Source of the DNA: Streptomyces sp. TLI_146
Lineage (GTDB): Bacteria; Actinomycetota; Actinomycetes; Streptomycetales; Streptomycetaceae
Direction of reading: 5' to 3'
DNA length: 64,000 nucleotides
Assembly (NCBI RefSeq): GCF_002846415.1
Contig: NZ_PJMX01000001.1
Location: forward strand, 7,626,001-7,690,000
Shown: one piece after another, positions 26,394 to 34,772 of the stretch
Position numbering within the stretch: the first letter of the stretch is position 1
How the letters are laid out: each line of letters starts with the position of its first letter
Made by a program: the position numbers and the translations under genes
Notes under the pieces: generated by a model
Databases searched by the model: none
Told to the model about the DNA's origin: nothing
What the model saw: only the letters and a program-made list of their open reading frames with translations

Positions 26394-26996
26394 CTACCCC
26401 GTTGCGCCGGTCGAACGGTTCGAGCCGGAGGCTCCCTTCGCGCCGGTCGTATCGGCCGCGCCGCCCGGCTCGGTCGATCTGAGCGAACGGAGGGTGGCGC
26501 GCAGCCACTTCAACTCCGCCGCGCTCGTGGCCCGGGCCACGGTGAGAATCCCCTGTCGGAACGGGTCGTCCAACTCCTCCGCGCTGAGCGGTCGTTCGCC
26601 TTCGTAGAAGAAACTCGCGGGCTCTTCGAGGAAGCTCAGTCGTCGTCGCAGCACCTCGGCCTGCCGGGCGGGCTCGGGCAGGTGCCGCAGAAACGCCAGC
26701 AGTGTGAACCACCGGTTCTCATCCGTGATCTCCACCTGCTCGGGCTCCGCGAGCCGCCGCACCAGCTCCGCCCTGCCCTCGGCGGTGAGCGTGAGCGTGT
26801 GGCGGGGCGCCGCCACCGCGCCGGGCTGTGTCTCCCTCGCCAGCAGCCCCGCCTTCTCCAGCCGCTTGATCGCAGGGTAGAGCGTGCTCTCGGCGACAGG
26901 GCGTACGTGCCCGGTCAGCGCGGTGATCCGTTTGCGCAGCTCATAGCCGTGCAGCGGCGCTTCGTACAGAAATCCCAGGATGGCGAGCTCAAGCAT
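26394..26996 (-). CDS. PadR-family transcriptional regulator
   Basis: A 200-aa PadR regulator. The N-terminal winged helix is clear (LAILGFLYEAPLHGYELRKRI, then STLYPAIKRLEKAGLL), followed by a helical C-terminal dimerisation region (100-180) and a disordered Gly/Ser/Thr tail. The ATG at 26996 lacks a ribosome site; a second ATG lies 18 bases upstream, so the mRNA may be leaderless. The gene diverges from an alpha/beta hydrolase, and the intergenic region holds a near-perfect operator-like repeat, so it probably represses itself and the hydrolase. PadR proteins often sense phenolic or other small hydrophobic compounds. Confidence 0.85.
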   Translation of the reverse strand: MLELAILGFLYEAPLHGYELRKRITALTGHVRPVAESTLYPAIKRLEKAGLLARETQPGAVAAPRHTLTLTAEGRAELVRRLAEPEQVEITDENRWFTLLAFLRHLPEPARQAEVLRRRLSFLEEPASFFYEGERPLSAEELDDPFRQGILTVARATSAAELKWLRATLRSLRSTEPGGAADTTGAKGASGSNRSTGATG

Positions 26997-27020
26997 GCCC
27001 GCATTCTGCCGCATGCACGC

Positions 27021-27059
27021 TGTACATCGGTGTCGCTATACATCGTGGCCGATGTATAG
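27021..27059. promoter_or_regulatory. Operator-like repeats between PadR and hydrolase genes
   Basis: CTATACATCG (27036-27045) and CGATGTATAG (27050-27059) are perfect inverted repeats separated by 4 bases. A further related copy, TGTACATCGG, lies at 27021-27030, in phase at 16 bases from the middle one. The site is 25-60 bases upstream of the PadR start and 64-100 bases upstream of the hydrolase start. The order of the half-sites (ACAT then ATGT) differs from the usual PadR pattern ATGT-N8-ACAT. Confidence 0.75.
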
Positions 27060-27122
27060 TCGCCGAACCGAAGCAAGCGGCTGGAGTGCCTGACAGGCAC
27101 GAGCAGAACGGGGGACGGAACC

Positions 27123-28100
27123 GTGCGACAGACGGCATTCGACAAGCAGGGCAGCCAGATTCGCTGGACCGAGTCGGCGGGGCTATCGGTGTCCGGGCAG
27201 CTGCCGGGCTCGGAGGGGCTGCCTGAGCCGGAGGAGCTGATCGAGGCACAACGACTCGACGAGGCGAGCCGGACGCAGGGTCGACCGCAGACCGGTCGCC
27301 CGCAGACCGGTCGCCCGCAGACGGGGCGCCCGCAGGCGGGTCGCGACGAGCGCGGCCCGAACCCCGCCCAGCCGCCCCTCGTGTACGTACACGGGCTCGG
27401 CTCAGCATCGACCGTCTACCACGCCCACACCGCCGCCGACCCCCGCCTCGCCGCCCGCAGGCAACTGTTCGTGGACCTGCCCGGCCACGGCATCAGCGAC
27501 CGCCCGGCCGACTTCGGCTACAGCCTGGAAGAACACGCGGACGCCCTCGCCGCCGCCCTCGACGCGGCAGGCGTCGCCGGAGCCGACATCGCCGGGCACA
27601 GCATGGGCGGCGCCGTGGCCATCGTGCTCGCCGCCCGCCGCCCCGACCTCGTGTCCCGCCTGGTACTCACTGAGGCCAACCTCGACCCCCACCCCGTCCC
27701 GACGGCCGGAAGCAGCGGCATCGCCACTTACACCGAGGACGACTTCGTCCACGGCGGCGGCTTCGCGGCCGTCCTCGACCGCATCGGCCCGCTGTGGGCG
27801 GCGACGATGAGGCTCGCCGACCCGCTCGCCCTGCACCGCACCGCCCTCGGCCTGGTACGCGGCACCCAGCCCACCATGCGACACCTCTTGATGGGCCTGC
27901 CGATCGACCGCACCTACCTGGTCGGCGGCATCGACAACGACCTCTCCGGCCGCGAGGAACTGACCGCGTCGGGCGTCCACATCGAGGTCGTACCGAACGC
28001 CGGCCACAACATCATGTTCGACAACCCCCAGGCCTTCATCAGCGCGGTGGTGGGTGGCGGCGTCAGCAGGTCTTCGGCCGGCTGTCGCCAGGCGTCGTGA
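27123..28100 (+). CDS. Alpha/beta-fold hydrolase with a repeat-containing N-terminus
   Basis: A 325-aa serine hydrolase of the alpha/beta fold. The oxyanion-hole motif HGLGS is at 90-94, the nucleophile elbow GHSMGG puts the catalytic Ser at 160, and the catalytic His is in NAGHN near 303. Unusually, residues 53-72 are four copies of Gly-Arg-Pro-Gln-Thr/Ala inserted between the first strands and the core. The GTG at 27123 has GGGGGA upstream. It diverges from a PadR regulator and is its likely target. The substrate is unknown. Confidence 0.8.
   Translation: MRQTAFDKQGSQIRWTESAGLSVSGQLPGSEGLPEPEELIEAQRLDEASRTQGRPQTGRPQTGRPQTGRPQAGRDERGPNPAQPPLVYVHGLGSASTVYHAHTAADPRLAARRQLFVDLPGHGISDRPADFGYSLEEHADALAAALDAAGVAGADIAGHSMGGAVAIVLAARRPDLVSRLVLTEANLDPHPVPTAGSSGIATYTEDDFVHGGGFAAVLDRIGPLWAATMRLADPLALHRTALGLVRGTQPTMRHLLMGLPIDRTYLVGGIDNDLSGREELTASGVHIEVVPNAGHNIMFDNPQAFISAVVGGGVSRSSAGCRQAS
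27279..27338. repeat. 15-base tandem repeat in the hydrolase gene
   Basis: Four copies of GGTCGCCCGCAGACC (with a few changes) encode the GRPQT repeats near the hydrolase N-terminus. A loss or gain of units keeps the frame. Confidence 0.85.
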
Positions 28101-28105
28101 GCGGA

Positions 28106-28147
28106 ACTGCCGGAACTGTAAGCCGTACTGCCGGAAGCGTCAGCCGT
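28106..28147. repeat. Two 21-base direct repeats after the hydrolase stop
   Basis: Two adjacent 21-mers (starting ACTGCCGGAA) differ at three positions. They lie between the hydrolase stop and the methyltransferase on the other strand and are followed by a G/C-rich stretch with weak hairpin potential at 28150-28170. They may be part of a terminator zone. Confidence 0.6.
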
Positions 28148-28187
28148 ACGGGAGGGGGCCCTCCCCCCCTCCCTCCCCCCACCCCCG

Positions 28188-28787
28188 TCACCCCTCCCGC
28201 ACAGCAATCGCCAGAAAGCGCGCGTCCTCGTCCACGTACGACACCATCCGCCAGCCCGCCCCCGCGAGCAGCGGCCGCAGCTGTGGCTCCGCCCGGAGGT
28301 CGTCCGGTGTGATCTGCTGCCCCTGGCGTGCGGCGAGGGCCGCGCGTCCGATGGGGTGGAAGAGCGCCAACCGCCCACCCGGCCGTACCACCCGCGCCAA
28401 CTCCCGGAGATTCGCCTCAGGTTCCGGAAGGTGTGAGATCAGCCCCGCCCCGAACACCGCGTCCAGCACCCCGGTTCGCAGAGGCAGCCTGGTCACATCG
28501 CCGAGCGCCAGACACCCGGCCCGGTCGCGCTCGGCCCGTACCGCCGCTTCCAGCATCTCAGGCGTCAGGTCGAGGCCGAGCACCGTGCCCCCGGGGCCTA
28601 CCGCGTCCCGGAGCCGCGGCAGTGCGCGGCCCGTCCCGCACCCGGCGTCGAGCACGGCGTCTCCGGGGCGCAGTCCCAGCTCCGCGACCGCCGCCGCGTA
28701 CGCCGGCCCGTCGTCCGGAAAGCGGCTGTCCCAGCCCGCTGCGCGAGCGCCGAAGAATTCCTGAACGTGCATGTGGTCATCGGCCAT
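28188..28787 (-). CDS. Class I SAM-dependent methyltransferase
   Basis: A 199-aa methyltransferase of the Methyltransf_11/25 type. Motif I (LDAGCGTGRAL) lies at about 44-54, motif II acid (LGLDLTPEML) at 69-78, and motifs III-IV (LGDVTRLPL, DAVFGAGLISHL) follow. The substrate is not predictable. The ATG at 28787 has no strong ribosome site, so a short or absent leader is likely. It is convergent with the PadR-linked hydrolase and divergent from the MHYT gene. Confidence 0.8.
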   Translation of the reverse strand: MADDHMHVQEFFGARAAGWDSRFPDDGPAYAAAVAELGLRPGDAVLDAGCGTGRALPRLRDAVGPGGTVLGLDLTPEMLEAAVRAERDRAGCLALGDVTRLPLRTGVLDAVFGAGLISHLPEPEANLRELARVVRPGGRLALFHPIGRAALAARQGQQITPDDLRAEPQLRPLLAGAGWRMVSYVDEDARFLAIAVREG

Positions 28788-28967
28788 ATGCCCATGATCT
28801 CGCACAGGCTCGAACGGTCCACCGCTGACTCGTCTGGCTGAAACAAGTCCTCGGTGCGCATGTTCGAACTCGGCACGATCGTTCAGGGGCCTAGTTGTGT
28901 CAATTTTCAACGGCTTTCGAAATGCGCCCCTGCCGTGCGCCCCCGGCCGGACTAGCGTCCCGGGGCC

Positions 28968-29798
28968 ATGGGACACCTGGACCACGCCGCCTTCGGCTGG
29001 CTGACCCCCGTGCTGTCGTACGTGATGGCCTGTATCGGCGCCGCCCTCGGGCTGCGCTGCACCGTCAGGGCGCTCTCGGCGACCGGCCGCTCCCGCCGCA
29101 ACTGGCTTGTCACGGCAGCGTCCGCGATCGGCACCGGCATCTGGACCATGCACTTCGTGGCCATGCTCGGCTTCGCCGTCACCGGCACGGACATTCACTA
29201 CAACGTGCCACTCACCCTCCTCAGCCTTCTCGTCGCGATGCTCGTCGTCGGTGCCGGTGTCTTCGCCGTCGGCTACGGCAAGGACCGCACCCGCGCCCTG
29301 CTCCTGGGCGGCCTCACCACCGGCCTCGGTGTCGCCAGCATGCACTACCTCGGCATGGCGGCCCTGCGACTGCACGGCCAGATCCACTACGACCCCGCGC
29401 TCGTAGGTCTCTCCGTGCTCATCGCGGTCGTCGCGGCCACCGCAGCCCTATGGGCCGGACTCAACATCAAGTCGCCTGCCGCTGTCGCAGTCGCGGCCCT
29501 GGTCATGGGTGCGGCCGTGAGCAGCATGCACTACACCGGCATGATCGCCGTGAGTGTGCACGTCACTCCGTCCGGCGCAGATCTGCCGGGAGCGACGGCC
29601 ATGCAGTTCATCTTCCCCCTCGCGGTCGGTCTCGGCTCCTATCTCTTCATCACCTCCGCCTTCGTCGCGCTCTCGCCCACCGCAGGGGAGCGCAGCGCCT
29701 ACCGCTCCGCCGAACTCACGGACCTGAACGCGCCACCCGCCGCTTCCCCACGCGACGCGAGCACCCCTGAGCGCATGCGCACATCCGGCCCCCTCTGA
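28968..29798 (+). CDS. MHYT-domain integral membrane sensor
   Basis: A 276-aa membrane protein with seven predicted helices. The defining Met-His-x-Tyr elements appear three times: MHFVAM (61-66), MHYLGM (about 125) and MHYTGM (about 186). MHYT domains are proposed to bind copper and sense O2, CO or NO. No output domain (GGDEF, kinase) is attached; the C-terminal 45 residues are a short cytoplasmic tail. The start has no ribosome site and a TAGCGT box ends 9 bases before it, which suggests a leaderless mRNA. The conservon begins 120 bases downstream, so functional linkage is possible but unproven. Confidence 0.85.
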   Translation: MGHLDHAAFGWLTPVLSYVMACIGAALGLRCTVRALSATGRSRRNWLVTAASAIGTGIWTMHFVAMLGFAVTGTDIHYNVPLTLLSLLVAMLVVGAGVFAVGYGKDRTRALLLGGLTTGLGVASMHYLGMAALRLHGQIHYDPALVGLSVLIAVVAATAALWAGLNIKSPAAVAVAALVMGAAVSSMHYTGMIAVSVHVTPSGADLPGATAMQFIFPLAVGLGSYLFITSAFVALSPTAGERSAYRSAELTDLNAPPAASPRDASTPERMRTSGPL

Positions 29799-29917
29799 CC
29801 CCGTTTCACCCCTCGCCCATCCACTCTCCACAACGACCGCTCATGGCCCGAAGTTCCGGTCACAGAACAGCCGTTCCCAGATTTTTTGCAGAACCGTTCC
29901 CGTAAGCGAGGCGATCC

Positions 29918-32683
29918 GTGCGCACACCCCGCAAGGCCCCGGGCGCCGCCCCCGGGCCGCTTCCCCCGGCACCCTCACCCGCACGCGGCCGACGCGCGCA
30001 CGCCGGCCCGCCCGCTGCCGAGTACGACTCCGCAGAGGCAGGCCGGGGCGAGGGTCCCGGGGCGTATGAGCGAGCGTTCCGTGCGCGCCCGGAATCAGGG
30101 CAGCCGGGTGAGCCGGTGGAGTCGGGGCTGCGCGGGCGGCTGCGCCCGACGACCGTCCGAGCCAAGATCGTGTCGTTGCTGATGGTTCCGGTCGTCTCGC
30201 TGCTGGCCCTCTGGGGATTCGCCACCGTCACGACCGCGCAGGACGTCTCGGCCCTGCGCCAGCTGCGCCGCATCGACGAGCAGGTGCGTACGCCCGTGGC
30301 CGCGGCGGTCGCCGAGCTCCAGGCCGAACGGCGCTCGGCAGTCAGGTACTTGGCCGCTCCGGCCGACGACCGTGCGGCCGCGTTCACCCAGCAGGCCAAG
30401 CGCACCGATGGCGCGCTCGCTCAGCTACGCCTCGGCGACAAGAACACCGTCGCGGACGAGGGCGACCTTCCGGGCGGCGCGGCCGACCGGCTGCGGCAGT
30501 TCGTGTCCCGTGCCCAGCAACTGCCGGCCCTGCGGGCGAGTGCCCTCGGTCGCAAGGCGGGCTGGGACACCGTCTACCAGCAGTACACCGACACCATCGC
30601 GCTCGCCTCCGACGTAACCGGTGCGCTCACCGGCCTCAAGGACGGCTCACTCGGCTCCGACGCGCGCGTGGTTCACGAGTTCAGCCGCGCGGCGGAGATG
30701 CTGGCCCGTGAGGATGCCCTGCTCAGTTCGGCGCAGCTCGCGCGCACGTTCAGTTTTGCCCATCACACCGCGTTCGCCGGTGCTGTCGACTCGCGCCGCA
30801 CCCTCACCGACGCCGCCACAGCCGACCTCAGCGGCGCGGAACACGATGCCTGGCGCACTCTGAGCGGGCAGCCCGCGTACACCGCGCTCCGCGCCGCCGA
30901 GGACAAGGTGCTGGCCGCGGCGCCCGGACGCGACGCGGCCCAGGCCGTACCGGAGGCTTCCTGGGACGACGCGCTCACCGCGGTTCAGAAGGGCATGCGC
31001 GACATCGAGTCCGGTGCCGCGCGCGATGTCGTGGGCCGCGCCGATCCGTTCGCCCGAGGCCTGCTCACCCCGGCCGGGTCGGCCGTCCTGTTCGGACTGG
31101 TGGCCGTGGCCGCCTCCCTGGTCATCTCCGTCCGGATCGGCCGGGGCCTCGTCGTCGAGCTGGTCAGCCTGCGCAATACGGCCCTGGAGATCGCGCGGCG
31201 CAAACTCCCGGCCGCCATGGGCCGGTTGAGGGCGGGCGAAGACTTGGACGTCGAGGCCGAGGCGCCGCAGGGCCCGGTGTCCGAGGACGAGATCGGCCAG
31301 GTCGGGGAGGCGCTCGGCACCGTCCATCGGGCGGCGCTGGCCGCCGCCGTGGAACGCGCCGAACTCGCCAGCGGCATCTCGGGGGTCTTCGTCAACCTCG
31401 CCCGCCGCAGTCAGGTCCTCGTCCACCGGCAGCTCAACCTTCTCGACAGCATGGAACGCCGTGCCGAGGACCCGGGGGAGCTTGGCGACCTGTTCCGCCT
31501 CGACCATCTCACCACCCGGATGCGCCGCCACGCGGAGAGCCTGATCATCCTGTCCGGGGCCGCCCCCGGGCGTGCCTGGAGCGTGCCCGTCCCGCTCACC
31601 AGCGTCGTACGGGCGGCGGTGTCCGAAGTCGAGGACTACGCGCGCGTAGAGGTACGCCAGCTTCCCGAAGCGGCTGTCACCGGAGGCGCGGTCGCCGACC
31701 TCACCCATCTGCTGGCCGAACTCGTCGAGAACGCCGCGCAGTTCTCGCCGCCCCACACCAAGGTGCGTGTCAGCGGCGAACCCGTCGGCAACGGCTACGC
31801 CCTGGAGATCGAGGATCGGGGGCTTGGCATGGGCAGAGAGAGCCTCGACGAGGCGAACCACCGGATCGAGCACTCCGAAGCCGTTCACCTCTTCGACACT
31901 GACCGCCTCGGCCTCTTCGTGGTGAGCCGGCTCGCCGCACGGCACGGCATCAAGGTCCAGCTGCGTACCTCGCCGTACGGCGGCACCACTGCCGTCGTCC
32001 TTCTGCCGACGGGGCTGCTGGACAGTGCCATCACCGCCGTCGCCCGACAGACAACGCGCTCCGGGCTCGACACGGAGCGGGTACCCCTTGCCAGGTCCGC
32101 CGAGCGTGATGGCAGGGCGCCCACTGCCGTGCGAGGGAAAGGACGCAGACCGCTCGCCCCGGCGCCAGGCCTTCGGCCCGAACCGGCAGACGACGATCAC
32201 CTGGAGAGCCCCAGCCGGACCGAGTCCACCGCGTCGATCGCGGTGCGCCCCACCCTCGTCGCCCCGGTCGAAACTCCATCCACGCGCGCGACGACCGCGC
32301 CCGCGACGGTGCCGACATCACCGCCCGGTGTGGCCACGCTGCGTCAGCGGGCCCGGACTGTCGCCCCCGACAGCGCTCATGGCGACGGACTTCCGCGCCG
32401 CGTACGCCAGGCGAGTCTTGCCCCCCAGCTGCGCGAGGCCCCCGCCGAGCAACCGCCGACTGAGGAATCCGCCGACACGCGCACCCCGGAGCAGGTCCGG
32501 GACCGCATGACGGCCTACATGGGCGGCTGGGCCCGTGGAGGCGCCTCCCATGCCGGCGCGGCCCAGGACACAGCCATTCGCGTCCCTGAGGCCGACGCTG
32601 ACACCGACCGCACCACCAGCGGCCCTTCCGCCGCCGAAGACGCCTGCGGTGGCGACCAACCGAGCGAAGGAGACCACGCATGA
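29918..32683 (+). CDS. cvnA: Conservon sensor histidine kinase-like protein CvnA
   Basis: A 921-aa membrane protein with a long cytoplasmic Pro-rich N-terminus, TM1 at about 84-104, a nitrate/nitrite-sensor-like extracellular region, TM2 at about 384-407, a HAMP-like linker, a poorly conserved phospho-acceptor helix and an ATPase domain (LAELVENAAQFSPP near 601, DRGLGM following). The last 200 residues are disordered. CvnA proteins are known partners of the roadblock, DUF742 and small-GTPase proteins, forming a complex likened to eukaryotic G-protein signalling. The GTG at 29918 is preceded by GAGG. Its stop overlaps the next gene (ATGA). Confidence 0.9.
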   Translation: MRTPRKAPGAAPGPLPPAPSPARGRRAHAGPPAAEYDSAEAGRGEGPGAYERAFRARPESGQPGEPVESGLRGRLRPTTVRAKIVSLLMVPVVSLLALWGFATVTTAQDVSALRQLRRIDEQVRTPVAAAVAELQAERRSAVRYLAAPADDRAAAFTQQAKRTDGALAQLRLGDKNTVADEGDLPGGAADRLRQFVSRAQQLPALRASALGRKAGWDTVYQQYTDTIALASDVTGALTGLKDGSLGSDARVVHEFSRAAEMLAREDALLSSAQLARTFSFAHHTAFAGAVDSRRTLTDAATADLSGAEHDAWRTLSGQPAYTALRAAEDKVLAAAPGRDAAQAVPEASWDDALTAVQKGMRDIESGAARDVVGRADPFARGLLTPAGSAVLFGLVAVAASLVISVRIGRGLVVELVSLRNTALEIARRKLPAAMGRLRAGEDLDVEAEAPQGPVSEDEIGQVGEALGTVHRAALAAAVERAELASGISGVFVNLARRSQVLVHRQLNLLDSMERRAEDPGELGDLFRLDHLTTRMRRHAESLIILSGAAPGRAWSVPVPLTSVVRAAVSEVEDYARVEVRQLPEAAVTGGAVADLTHLLAELVENAAQFSPPHTKVRVSGEPVGNGYALEIEDRGLGMGRESLDEANHRIEHSEAVHLFDTDRLGLFVVSRLAARHGIKVQLRTSPYGGTTAVVLLPTGLLDSAITAVARQTTRSGLDTERVPLARSAERDGRAPTAVRGKGRRPLAPAPGLRPEPADDDHLESPSRTESTASIAVRPTLVAPVETPSTRATTAPATVPTSPPGVATLRQRARTVAPDSAHGDGLPRRVRQASLAPQLREAPAEQPPTEESADTRTPEQVRDRMTAYMGGWARGGASHAGAAQDTAIRVPEADADTDRTTSGPSAAEDACGGDQPSEGDHA

Positions 32684-33117
32684 TCGACCACCAGAGGCTC
32701 GACTCCCCGCTCCGCGCCGGGGAAGTCGACTGGCTGCTCGACGACCTGGTCCTGCGGGTCGGAGAGGTCCGGCACGCCGTCGTCCTGTCCAACGACGGAC
32801 TGGCTGTCGGCTCGTCCAACGGCCTCAGCCGTGAGGATGCCGAGCATCTCGCGGCCGTCGCCTCGGGGTTCCACAGTCTCGCCAAGGGAGCCGGACGCCA
32901 CTTCCACACCGGAGGTGTGCGACAGACGATGGTCGAGATGGACGAAGGTTTCCTCTTCGTCGCCGCGGCGGGGGACGGCTCCTGCCTCGCCGTGCTGAGC
33001 ACCCTCACCTCGGACATCGGCCTCATCGCCTACGAGATGGCCCGCCTCGTCAGGCGTGTCGGCGAGCATCTGCACACCCCACCCCGGCACACCGCGCGGC
33101 CCCCGGCCGCTGGTTGA
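32680..33117 (+). CDS. cvnB: Roadblock/LC7 protein CvnB
   Basis: A 145-aa roadblock/LC7 fold protein: EVDWLLDDL near residue 15, AVVLSNDGLAVGSS, and the closing GDGSCLAVL/IAYEMARLV strands and helix. In conservons CvnB binds the GTPase and kinase. Translation is coupled to cvnA by a 4-base overlap. A close paralogue is encoded at 34241, about 55-60% similar by eye, so this conservon carries two roadblock genes. Confidence 0.9.
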   Translation: MIDHQRLDSPLRAGEVDWLLDDLVLRVGEVRHAVVLSNDGLAVGSSNGLSREDAEHLAAVASGFHSLAKGAGRHFHTGGVRQTMVEMDEGFLFVAAAGDGSCLAVLSTLTSDIGLIAYEMARLVRRVGEHLHTPPRHTARPPAAG

Positions 33118-33143
33118 CCGGACGACAAGGGACGTCACACCCC

Positions 33144-33557
33144 ATGACCGAGCACGAGGAGGCCGCCCCGGCGCCGGCGGGAAGCCGCTGGTACGACGCC
33201 GACGCGGGTCCGCTCGTCCGCCCCTACGCCATGACGGGCGGCCGCACCGAGCCGGCCGCCGGCGGCATCCGGCTCGACTTCATCGCCCTGGTCTCGATGG
33301 CCGCCGACGCCCCGGGCCTCGCCGAGGAGTCGTTGCTGGGGCCCGAACACCGGTCCCTGCTCACCCTGTGCCGGACGGAGACCCAGTCGGTCGCCGAGCT
33401 GGCCGCCGACGCGGATCTGCCGGTCGGGGTCGTCCGGGTCCTCATCGGCGACCTCCTCGAAGCCGGGCACATCAGCGTGCACCGGCCCGTACCGCCCGCG
33501 CAGTTGCCCGACGAGAAGATCCTGAGAGAAGTGATCGATGGCCTCCGAGCACTCTGA
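33144..33557 (+). CDS. cvnC: DUF742 protein CvnC
   Basis: A 137-aa DUF742 protein with the usual RPYAMTGGRTEP motif (about 25-36) and a C-terminal helical region with HTH-like character (VAELAADADLPVGVVRVLIGDLLEAG). I chose the ATG at 33144, which has AAGGGA upstream; an in-frame TTG at 33114 that overlaps the cvnB stop (TTGA) could extend it by ten residues. The 3' end overlaps cvnD by 20 bases. Confidence 0.85.
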   Translation: MTEHEEAAPAPAGSRWYDADAGPLVRPYAMTGGRTEPAAGGIRLDFIALVSMAADAPGLAEESLLGPEHRSLLTLCRTETQSVAELAADADLPVGVVRVLIGDLLEAGHISVHRPVPPAQLPDEKILREVIDGLRAL

Positions 33558-34131
33558 CCCCACTCCCGCCCTCGCGCTGAAAATACTGGTCGCGGGCGGA
33601 TTCGGGGTCGGCAAGACCACCCTCGTCGGCGCCGTGAGCGAGATCCGGCCCCTGCGCACCGAAGAACTGCTCAGCGAGGCGGGCGAGAGTGTCGACGACA
33701 CCGACGGCGTCGACCACAAGACGACCACCACGGTGGCCATGGACTTCGGCCGCATCACCATCCGGTCGGGGCTGTCGCTCTACCTGTTCGGCACCCCTGG
33801 GCAGGACCGCTTCTGGTTCCTGTGGGACGAGTTGTCGCAAGGCACGCTCGGCGCCGTCGTCCTGGCCGACACCCGCCGCCTTGAGGACTGCTTCCCCGCC
33901 GTCGACTACTTCGAGCACCGCCGCATTCCGTTCGTCGTCGCCGTCAACTGCTTCGCGGGCTCGCGCGCCTTCGGCGCCCACGAGGTCTCCCAGGCCCTTG
34001 ACCTCGACCAGGGCACGCCCGTCGTCCTGTGCGACGCCCGCGACCGCGACTCCGGAAAGGAGGTCCTGATCCGCTTGGTCGAGTACGCCGGGCGCTTTCA
34101 CACCGCCCGGCTGCTCGACTCAGTGGGCTGA
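33538..34131 (+). CDS. cvnD: Conservon small GTPase CvnD
   Basis: A 197-aa Ras-like GTP-binding protein. Walker A is GGFGVGKTT (20-28), G3 is FGTPGQD (about 84-90, with Pro-Gly-Gln as in MglA/Cvn relatives) and the base-recognition segment AVNCF replaces the classical NKxD, as is usual for CvnD. It ends the classic four-gene set and overlaps cvnC by 20 bases, so the complex is probably made in equal amounts. Confidence 0.9.
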   Translation: MASEHSDPTPALALKILVAGGFGVGKTTLVGAVSEIRPLRTEELLSEAGESVDDTDGVDHKTTTTVAMDFGRITIRSGLSLYLFGTPGQDRFWFLWDELSQGTLGAVVLADTRRLEDCFPAVDYFEHRRIPFVVAVNCFAGSRAFGAHEVSQALDLDQGTPVVLCDARDRDSGKEVLIRLVEYAGRFHTARLLDSVG

Positions 34132-34240
34132 GCGCTGCCGCTGCCCCCCGGAGGCCCTGCTTGCCCCCACGCGAACCATGGGTAAGGCTTGCCGCAGACC
34201 TGGGGGGAAACGGGGAACGCATGAGTGGGGTGAGGCTGTA

Positions 34241-34651
34241 ATGGCACTGAACAAGGAACTCGACTGGCTGCTCGACGACCTGACCAAGCGGGTCGAGCAC
34301 GTGCGGCACGCCATCGTCCTGTCCAACGACGGTCTGGTCACCGGCGCCAGCGCCGACCTGCCCCGCGAGGACGCGGAACACCTCGCCGCGGTGTCCTCGG
34401 GGCTGCACAGCCTGGCCAAGGGGTCAGGCCGCCACTTCCGGGCCGGCCGGGTGCGCCAGACGATGGTCGAGTTCGACGAGGCGGTGCTCTTCGTCACGGC
34501 TGCGGGCGACGGGAGCTGCTTGTGCGTGCTGGGCACCGCCGAGGCCGACATCGGCCAGATCGCGTACGAGATGACGCTGCTGGTCAATCGTGTCGGTGAG
34601 CACCTCGGCGTCGCGGCACGGCGGCCCGGCCCGCCGGTTTCCGGCCTCTGA
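34241..34651 (+). CDS. Second roadblock/LC7 protein of the conservon
   Basis: A 136-aa paralogue of CvnB (ELDWLLDDLTKRVEHVRHAIVLSNDGL, GDGSCLCVL, IAYEMTLLV). It follows cvnD after about 110 bases, with TGAGG before the ATG at 34241. The duplicate lacks the longer N-terminus of CvnB. Two roadblock proteins could form a heterodimer or compete for CvnD. Confidence 0.85.
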   Translation: MALNKELDWLLDDLTKRVEHVRHAIVLSNDGLVTGASADLPREDAEHLAAVSSGLHSLAKGSGRHFRAGRVRQTMVEFDEAVLFVTAAGDGSCLCVLGTAEADIGQIAYEMTLLVNRVGEHLGVAARRPGPPVSGL

Positions 34652-34772
34652 CCAGCGGTTCTCCGGCGAAGACGGTCCGATCGGCGAAAGTTATCCACAG
34701 GCCGAGCGGGATGTCTGAACGGAGGGTTACGGTCGTCACCGAGAGTATTCGCAACTCGCGGGGGAGGACCTC

